A program made the position numbers and the translations under genes. 64,000 bases of DNA from Phlyctochytrium arcticum (taxonomy: Eukaryota > Chytridiomycota > Chytridiomycetes > Chytridiales > Chytridiaceae), in NCBI GenBank assembly GCA_025602905.1, contig JAHLKI010000013.1:496001-560000 (forward strand), given 5' to 3'. The notes beneath the pieces were generated by a model. It ran no database searches. It had not been told where the DNA came from and was given only the letters and a program-made list of their open reading frames with translations. Positions 58,668 through 64,000 of the stretch are shown here, piece after piece (the first letter of the stretch is position 1; each line of letters starts with the position of its first letter).

Positions 58668-58933
58668 GAATGTCGGGCGCACCACAAACGCGCCCGACAT
58701 GGGTTTCCCGATATAATTATGAACCTCAACCAAAGTTCAAAGGATTGGTAGTTTTTACATCCCCAAACCAACGATGATCAACAGTCGGACATGGACTTCC
58801 CTAACCTAACCTCTAACCTAGCACATTTATTAACGTTCCATCACAATAAACAATCAACATCCCAACCAAGGCTCCTAACGCCGGCCCTAACCCCAAACCC
58901 ATGTCGGGCGCGCTTGAGGTGCGCCCGACATTC
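58668..58933. mobile_element. MITE-like element with 39-bp terminal inverted repeats
   Basis: GAATGTCGGGCGCACC...ATGGGTTT at 58668-58706 recurs inverted at 58895-58933 with only two mismatches in 39 bases. Each arm is itself nearly palindromic (ATGTCGGGCGC and GCGCCCGACAT). The 188 bases between hold TAACC-rich sequence (58801-58820, CCCTAACC-like) and no coding frame. Size and structure fit a non-autonomous DNA transposon, but a target-site duplication is not clear. Confidence 0.7.
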
Positions 58934-59349
58934 AGCAGTCTAGATACAAGCTGTGTGCTGCTGATGTATACTGGCCGGTTTTGCGTTTTTGGGAATACTG
59001 GACTTATCTGAGTTGATGAAGCGCAATTACACCACAATGGAGGGCGGAGTAAAGAATATATCATGCAGAATGTGTTGCAAAGTATCATCGCCCGCTCCGT
59101 AACAAAATGTCAAACGCTGCTTGAGCCTTGGGGGCGCAAGTCGCCGTTTTTAGACTTTTTCCTTTTGGACTTACGCGTATTTGTACTTGCGGCAGGCAAA
59201 GGGTATGCATTGACCAGACGATCGGGGGTAAATAAATCATCTCCAGTGATGTAAACTTTTACCCAGTTGTATTTTGTCGTTTGGGCTTTAAGAGCTCGTC
59301 AAGGGACAAAAGGTCCAGATTTCATTTGTTCTTGGGCGCTACACCCATC

Positions 59350-60450
59350 ATGACGGGCTCACAGTCTATTCCGCATCATGTTCGACACATCAGGTCCAGT
59401 TCCCAACCCAACTATAACCGTCGCGGGCGGCCCGAGCCCGTTCCATCACCACCACCACAGCTGCCAGGAGTCATTTTCCCACTCTACATATACCCAACCC
59501 CAGAAACATGGGCCTTTCTCCACGCAACACTACGTGCCTTCCCGTCTACTCCCCACATCCTAGTCATCAACCCCTTCAATGGCCCACCATCCACCGCCTA
59601 TGATGCCAATTACGCGTCGGAAATCGCCAAATTGCAAGGATACGCGAATGCAGTGTGTATCGGGTACGTGGCGACCGGGTACGGCCAGCGGGATGTACGG
59701 GACGTTGAAGCCGAGATTGCTCGATGGCGCGTGTTGGGTGGGGTCAAGGGCATCTTTTTCGACGAGTGCGCAGCGGGGCGGGAGAAGGTGCATGTGTACC
59801 AATCACTGTGGAAGACGGTGCATCGCGTATGGGCCGACCCCGCACTGGATGTGTGCATAACACCCGGATTAGAGGCATTTGGGACACTGCGCGAAACGAA
59901 TGGATGCGGTGTACCACTCGTGACGGCAAATTTCGGGACAGCACCCGACCCAGTCTACTTTAACCCACCTACATTCCATATCTGCATCTCGATCGAAAAC
60001 TCATTAGACGGATTCAACGACCACCCATTTCCGCCCATCAATACGCGACCAACATTCTCCTCAACGCATCAAACGAACCCGCCGCCATCTTTGGGAGTTA
60101 TACTGCACACTGCCACTTGTGAATCCAAGGAACTCAAGGATTTGGTCGAGTCGTTGGTGATGCCACCGCCATCTGCGCATTCGTCGGCCTACTCTTGGCT
60201 ATTCATCACAGACGACATCATGCCCAACCCGTACGATGTCGAGCCGTCGTATTGGTATGAACTAGTCAAGATCATCTCTGGGATGCGAGAAACAATCGAA
60301 GCCAAGCAAATTGCTGCTGCGAAGCCCGCCAAAGATGGACATGACAAGGGTGTTGGAATGACGCGTTCTGCGAGTGGTCCCATTGTAATGTCGCGATCTG
60401 AGACTCGACGGCCATCAAGAAAGGGCAGTGGCATTTGTAGCATCATGTAG
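59350..60450 (+). CDS. Spherulin-4-like protein with C-terminal CaaX box
   Basis: Single-exon gene of 366 residues. The domain at about 45-300 matches the spherulation-specific family 4: GVIFPLYIYPTPETWAFL, HILVINPFNGP, DANYASEIAKLQGYA, CIGYVATGYGQRDVRDVEAEI and VKGIFFDE. This family looks like a TIM-barrel glycoside-hydrolase relative and is usually secreted. Here there is no signal peptide; the N-terminus is Ser/Arg/Pro-rich, and the C-terminus is Arg/Ser-rich ending GICSIM, a prenylation-type CaaX motif. The Asp/Glu of FFDE, conserved in the family, is kept. The ATG at 59350 is the first in frame; no splice sites are needed. Confidence 0.85.
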   Translation: MTGSQSIPHHVRHIRSSSQPNYNRRGRPEPVPSPPPQLPGVIFPLYIYPTPETWAFLHATLRAFPSTPHILVINPFNGPPSTAYDANYASEIAKLQGYANAVCIGYVATGYGQRDVRDVEAEIARWRVLGGVKGIFFDECAAGREKVHVYQSLWKTVHRVWADPALDVCITPGLEAFGTLRETNGCGVPLVTANFGTAPDPVYFNPPTFHICISIENSLDGFNDHPFPPINTRPTFSSTHQTNPPPSLGVILHTATCESKELKDLVESLVMPPPSAHSSAYSWLFITDDIMPNPYDVEPSYWYELVKIISGMRETIEAKQIAAAKPAKDGHDKGVGMTRSASGPIVMSRSETRRPSRKGSGICSIM

Positions 60451-60722
60451 CCTTTGTACCATATATTATCGTATTCCCTTAATTATTTCATCATTAGCAA
60501 CTCACCCCGATACTATCTGTCAGAGGCAGCAGACCTTCAAATCTGTGTTGAAAGGTCAAAATGAAAAAGTTCGCGCTGTCAGAATGATCAATTTCACACA
60601 TCGTCTCCGTCGCTATATACCAGTGCTTTTCAAGCATACATATATGTATCATGTTTCAGTTTGATTCTCGTACAAAAAGACATTGTTTACAAACAGTCTA
60701 TTCAAAAACCGGTCAAAAAAAA
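60451..60722. other. Gap between convergent genes
   Basis: Short AT-rich stretch between the spherulin-like stop and the sirtuin stop; both 3' ends should lie here. Confidence 0.5.
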
Positions 60723-61860
60723 CTAGCATAATGAGCTAGCCACTTCCTCCAAAACCTCACTACACCCTGCCTCAACCTTCCATTCTGCCAAAGCGTCCGC
60801 CCGTGTTGGACCCAAAGATATTATTCCCACAGGTTTATTCTGATTATTAGCGCGTAGTGCTAGGCGGTACGCACTGTAGACGAGTGTAGACGTGCCAATC
60901 ACCAGCAACGCGGACGCATCGTCAATTACAGAAAAGGATTGGTCGCGGACTGCTGGGTGAATGTTTTCCCCGAAGAAGACCACGCTGTTTTGTTGCAAGG
61001 GTTCATGAGTGTCATGCGGACACAAAAGATACTGCCAAACGGTACCTGGGCTTGAGCATTCCAGTCCCGCACTGTCCACAATTTGGATAGGTCAACAAGC
61101 TATAATCAAAATCGGTTTCTACATCTCCATCCGGGTTTGTCGTTGTACTGCTTGCGACATCCACTTGCTCCTGAACTTGATGAGCCCACTCATCCAGAAA
61201 TGGGTTTAACTCTCGCAACTGATTCTGAAAGTGGCCTCGCGATATACTGTGGTTACAAGACAGGCAGTGCACCGCACGCTAATCAAGTTTGTTCAACATC
61301 TCTCGTTCGTCTCATCAAGGATTGGGACATACCAATTGTCCATGCAGCTCAACCACATCTGATCCTAAATGTAGCCCATCAACGTTTTGTGTAATCAGTC
61401 CACCGGCCCATCCCGCCTGCTGCAATTCATGAATGGCGAAATGGGACTTGTTGGGTTGGGCAGCTGTGATGCGAGGGTATCCGAAATAGGAGCGTGTCCA
61501 ATAGCGCTGCCGCGTCAGATGGGCTCCCACAAACTGCTGGAATTGAATCGGCTTATAGTCCTAATAGTCTGCATAAGATGGCCATCCGGTCCCGAATCAA
61601 ATGAATATCGCATGTTTACATACCTTGTTTCGAACATAAATCCCTTTTGGACCGCGGTAATCTGGCACACCACTATCTGTAGAGACTCCGGCCCCTATCT
61701 TGACAAATTAGCGTCAGTCCATGATGATGAATCTTGACTTGCAAGTTTGGGGCTTTCGCTCACCAGTCAGAATGGCCGTCTTTCCTTCAGCACGTCGCAA
61801 GAGTTCAAGGACTTGTTGTGCTTGCTGTCGAATTTGCGACTTTTGCAAAAGTAAAGTCAT
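60723..61860 (-). CDS. NAD+-dependent sirtuin, SIRT4-like (class II)
   Basis: Sir2-family deacylase/lipoamidase or ADP-ribosyltransferase. Exon 1 (61860-61764) ends within the NAD-binding motif and joins to give [21 protein letters not shown]; the next exons carry [26 protein letters not shown] with the catalytic His in VVELHG, the zinc ligands CLSCNHS and CGQCGTG, then [28 protein letters not shown] and [28 protein letters not shown] and the GPTR end are typical of SIRT4. At least four introns are present. SIRT4 proteins are mitochondrial; a clear presequence is not visible here ([16 protein letters not shown] is amphipathic), so localisation is open. Confidence 0.88.
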
Positions 61861-61947
61861 TCGCGCAATTGACACGATAGATACCGATGCAAGACGAGGA
61901 CAGCTATAGCTATTAGGTGACTTTTGGGAATGTACAAAATTCGCAGT

Positions 61948-63002
61948 TCAAAAGTTTTGAACTTCGATCTCCCAGCTCAATGACACTGTGGTATTAACCA
62001 CATTACATCCAGGTTTGACATTTGAGTAAGCCTGAAGAACGGGAATTTTGAGATGTGCCAAACTTCTTTGCAAAGGAGAAACACATTTCGGTATATACAT
62101 TGAAACATACTGATGGGGAGCGAAAAGCGGGCGGGAACAGCTTTTCGCTCCCCATCGTACAAGTAAAGCAAACATAAAGCAAGTCAAGGTCACTCCTAGT
62201 AACAGACCCCCGGAACCGACATCAGGTGAAAGGTCTCCAACACGAACTTGGTCCTCTCTGGTCCATGAAGCGCCGCATAAGCCAAAACAGCCCTGAGCAT
62301 CACTGTCATATTTGACATCAAGGTCTCTCGCACCAGTACACTCAATTTCGGCAGAGTCTTTGGGCACCTTCCAAGATTGCTCCCCCAGAGCCTCGATGAT
62401 CTTTGGCGCGATGCGTAACCAGTCTCCGAAGAACACATAGTTCAACCAATAAAATTCCGGTTCTGGGAGTACCGTCCAATCTTCGTCACAAATACAACGG
62501 TGCGTATCGGGCGAAGCAGAACCATCGATGTAATCGTACCCGCCCTCACCAATGTATAGTTTCTCCACAAAGTGGACCCTGCAACTATTCTTCATGAGAC
62601 TGTGTCCTTGTAAGAACTGTGTGATGAGGGGATAGACGGGTTGATGGAAATAGCGCTCATAGTTTTTGGCCCAGTTGTAGTCGATATGCAACGATATATT
62701 ACTAGTCAACAACCATAGTTAGCAGCCAAGTCATCATCAACATCAGAATCATCAAAATCATCAAGTGATTCATCTCCAGGATGATAGCACCAGGTAAACA
62801 TAGACGGGATGCTGCAAGACGATGCTGAAGCAGGGGCGTTGAAGCTATTGAAGTTGTTCTCGGATCCCACGGCGACGTTGGAAAGTCTCTGTCGTTGGAG
62901 ATTAGGCAGTTGAAGATGGGGTCTGAGCCAGCGTCTGAGGGGGGGTGTCCGGACGCTCCGGACAGATGAGAGTGTGCCAAAGTGGCTGAAGAAACAGAAC
63001 AC
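61948..63002 (-). CDS. Unrecognised protein with one C-terminal membrane segment
   Basis: A 3' exon (62701-61948) joins to an upstream exon (63002-62800) across a 98-base intron with a CTAAC branch-like site and CTAG acceptor. The product of about 318 residues has a Cys-containing luminal-looking region (CRVHFVEKLYIGEGGYDYIDG, CICDEDW, FYWLNYVFFGDWLRIAP, GLCGASW), then a hydrophobic helix (LLLGVTLTCFMFALLV) and a short tail, suggesting a type I membrane protein. The true start may lie further upstream (to about 63430), where two competing frames exist. I do not recognise the family. The stop is only 87 bases from the sirtuin start. Confidence 0.5.
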
Positions 63003-63618
63003 CTTTTTGTCCAGGTTTTTTGACCGGCGGCAGTGTCAGTTCGGCGGTGTCGACACGGCCAATACACTTGACGGTAACTCGAGTATGGATCTTACTACGG
63101 CGGCCGGCCAGTGTGTTGTCGGCATTTCGCTGGCATTCCGGCCATGTCCTGCGTTGAACGCTTGTAAGATCACTTTGAAGCGCACAGTTTCGCGTCCATC
63201 TGGAATAACGCGACAAGGCCTGAATACGTGCATCCCAGAGGCCCCAACGATAAAACATGGCTGCAGGATATATGCATCCAATGCCGGAATGTGTAAACGC
63301 ATAGCCGGGTAAAGAAAGATAGTGATATGGGAGGTTGAGCACGGGCGGAGTTGGGTGGGCAGTGCTATTTTTCGGAAAAAGAAGGTGTTGCTAGAATAAA
63401 TGCTGCTGCTGGTGCTGTGCGCTCCGCTCAACAACGCCGCCGCCCACTCCCCGCCTTCAAAAGCAGATTCTTCCCTCCGTCGCCCCTGGGATTTCTCCTC
63501 TAGATTCAGGCTTCCTTCCTACAGTAGTTCCATTCTTGCCTGGACAAAAGCATCGCTGCTGTAACAGCACAACTCACCCTCCTAATCACGAATCGTTCGT
63601 CGTTCATCACCACTGGGA
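63003..63618. other. Probable divergent promoter region
   Basis: It separates the minus-strand membrane-protein gene from the plus-strand tyrosinase-like gene. A minus-strand frame (63434-63036) could be an additional upstream exon of the former. A pyrimidine-rich stretch around 63470-63530 precedes the plus-strand start. Confidence 0.4.
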
Positions 63619-64000
63619 ATGTCTGTCATGTCCAAACCCTGGGCATCCGCCGTCTCGCCACTGTCGATGCTGCTGCTTCTAGCCCTCTTTTCAATATGTG
63701 CTTTGATCGTTCCAGCCGCCGCCGACGCTGCCATGCAGGTAGCCCCGCAAAAACGCATGGACAGCTCCCCTTTCTTTCGCCGCCAAATCGCATCACCCAA
63801 ACAGCCTCACTCGGTTCCCAGCGGCGGTCAGGCCCCCAAAGGTGCCCCGCAGGATGCCCCGCAACAACCCAAGCAGAGTACTCCTGAGCCCGCGAATACT
63901 CCTCAACCAAAGCAAACTCCAAAGCAAACTCCATCAGGTACCGGATGCACCAATCCCCGGCAACGCCGCGAGTTTCGAGAATTGAGCGAAACCGAGCGTC
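63619..64000 (+). CDS. Secreted tyrosinase-like protein, N-terminal part (cut by right edge)
   Basis: The frame is open from the ATG at 63619 to the window end. The N-terminus (MSVMSKPWASAVSPL, then SMLLLLALFSICALIVPAAA) is a signal peptide. A Gln/Pro/Lys-rich linker with PKQTPKQTP repeats follows. The last residues, GCTNPRQRREFRELSETER, resemble the conserved start of fungal and bacterial tyrosinase domains (C-x-NP-x-x-RREWR-x-L-x-x-ER). Copper-binding histidines would lie beyond the edge, so the call rests on this one block. Another protein with a similar N-terminal motif is possible. Confidence 0.6.
   Translation, partial: MSVMSKPWASAVSPLSMLLLLALFSICALIVPAAADAAMQVAPQKRMDSSPFFRRQIASPKQPHSVPSGGQAPKGAPQDAPQQPKQSTPEPANTPQPKQTPKQTPSGTGCTNPRQRREFRELSETER

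Larger units (their letters stand above)
57241..59349. other. Gene-free 2.1 kb with repeats
   Basis: Between the EFR3 start and the spherulin-like gene I find a tandem repeat and a MITE-like element (listed separately) but no supported gene. Short frames on both strands have no domain. Confidence 0.5.

Noticed and set aside
63036..63434. Minus-strand frame starting MLSGAHSTSSS
   Set aside because: It may be an upstream exon of the membrane-protein gene, but a second overlapping frame is equally plausible and no splice could be defended, so it is not called.

Overview
The window is nuclear DNA of a zoosporic (flagellated, chytrid-type) fungus. The genes carry short GT-AG introns of roughly 45-100 bases. 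A division-I chitin synthase and an ATG15-type lipase point to a fungus, and the left edge holds the C-terminus of the ciliary transport protein IFT121/WDR35, which only flagellated fungi keep. Genus and species cannot be fixed from the sequence.

Left part (1-18000), mostly ordinary genes: IFT121 C-terminus (+), an IGHMBP2/Hcs1-type SF1 helicase (+), 6-phosphogluconate dehydrogenase (-), the diphthamide/Elongator factor DPH3 (-), an unrecognised small gene (+), a secreted cysteine-rich protein (-), chitin synthase (+), and a three-finger C2H2 transcription factor (-), followed by about 2.7 kb without a gene.

Middle part (18000-41000), the remarkable region: a ZNFX1-type gene (copy A, minus: CCCH finger, UPF1-like helicase, NFX1-type zinc fingers, C-terminal RZ finger) plus four related copies. 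B and C (minus, tandem) and D (plus) share one internal deletion that joins a decayed CCCH-finger remnant directly to the NFX1 finger block and removes the whole helicase. E (plus) is a helicase-less 3' fragment closest to A. The order B-spacer-A promoter on the minus strand is mirrored by D-spacer-orphan promoter-E on the plus strand, so the locus is an inverted segmental duplication. A unique beta-propeller-like gene and copy C lie between the arms. A conserved upstream block is present five times. B, C and E are broken by frameshifts; D keeps a long open frame but has lost half of its RZ finger; A has a single-base frame break at a T homopolymer. The decayed arm also holds a 70-bp minisatellite, two short tandem duplications, and next to it a deleted copia-like LTR element (41072-42489).

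Right part (42500-64000): about 3.7 kb without a convincing gene, then an F-box protein with polyalanine tracts (+), ATG15 (-), an Acinus-like SAP/RRM protein (-), decayed tandem duplicates of the EFR3 C-terminus next to an intact EFR3 gene (-), a tandem repeat, a MITE-like inverted-repeat element, a spherulin-4-like protein with a CaaX end (+), a SIRT4-like sirtuin (-), an unrecognised membrane protein (-), and the secreted N-terminus of a probable tyrosinase running off the right edge (+).

No rRNA, convincing tRNA or CRISPR was seen. Splice sites were read by eye and protein families were recognised from memory, so exon borders and family calls should be confirmed with RNA-seq and profile searches.
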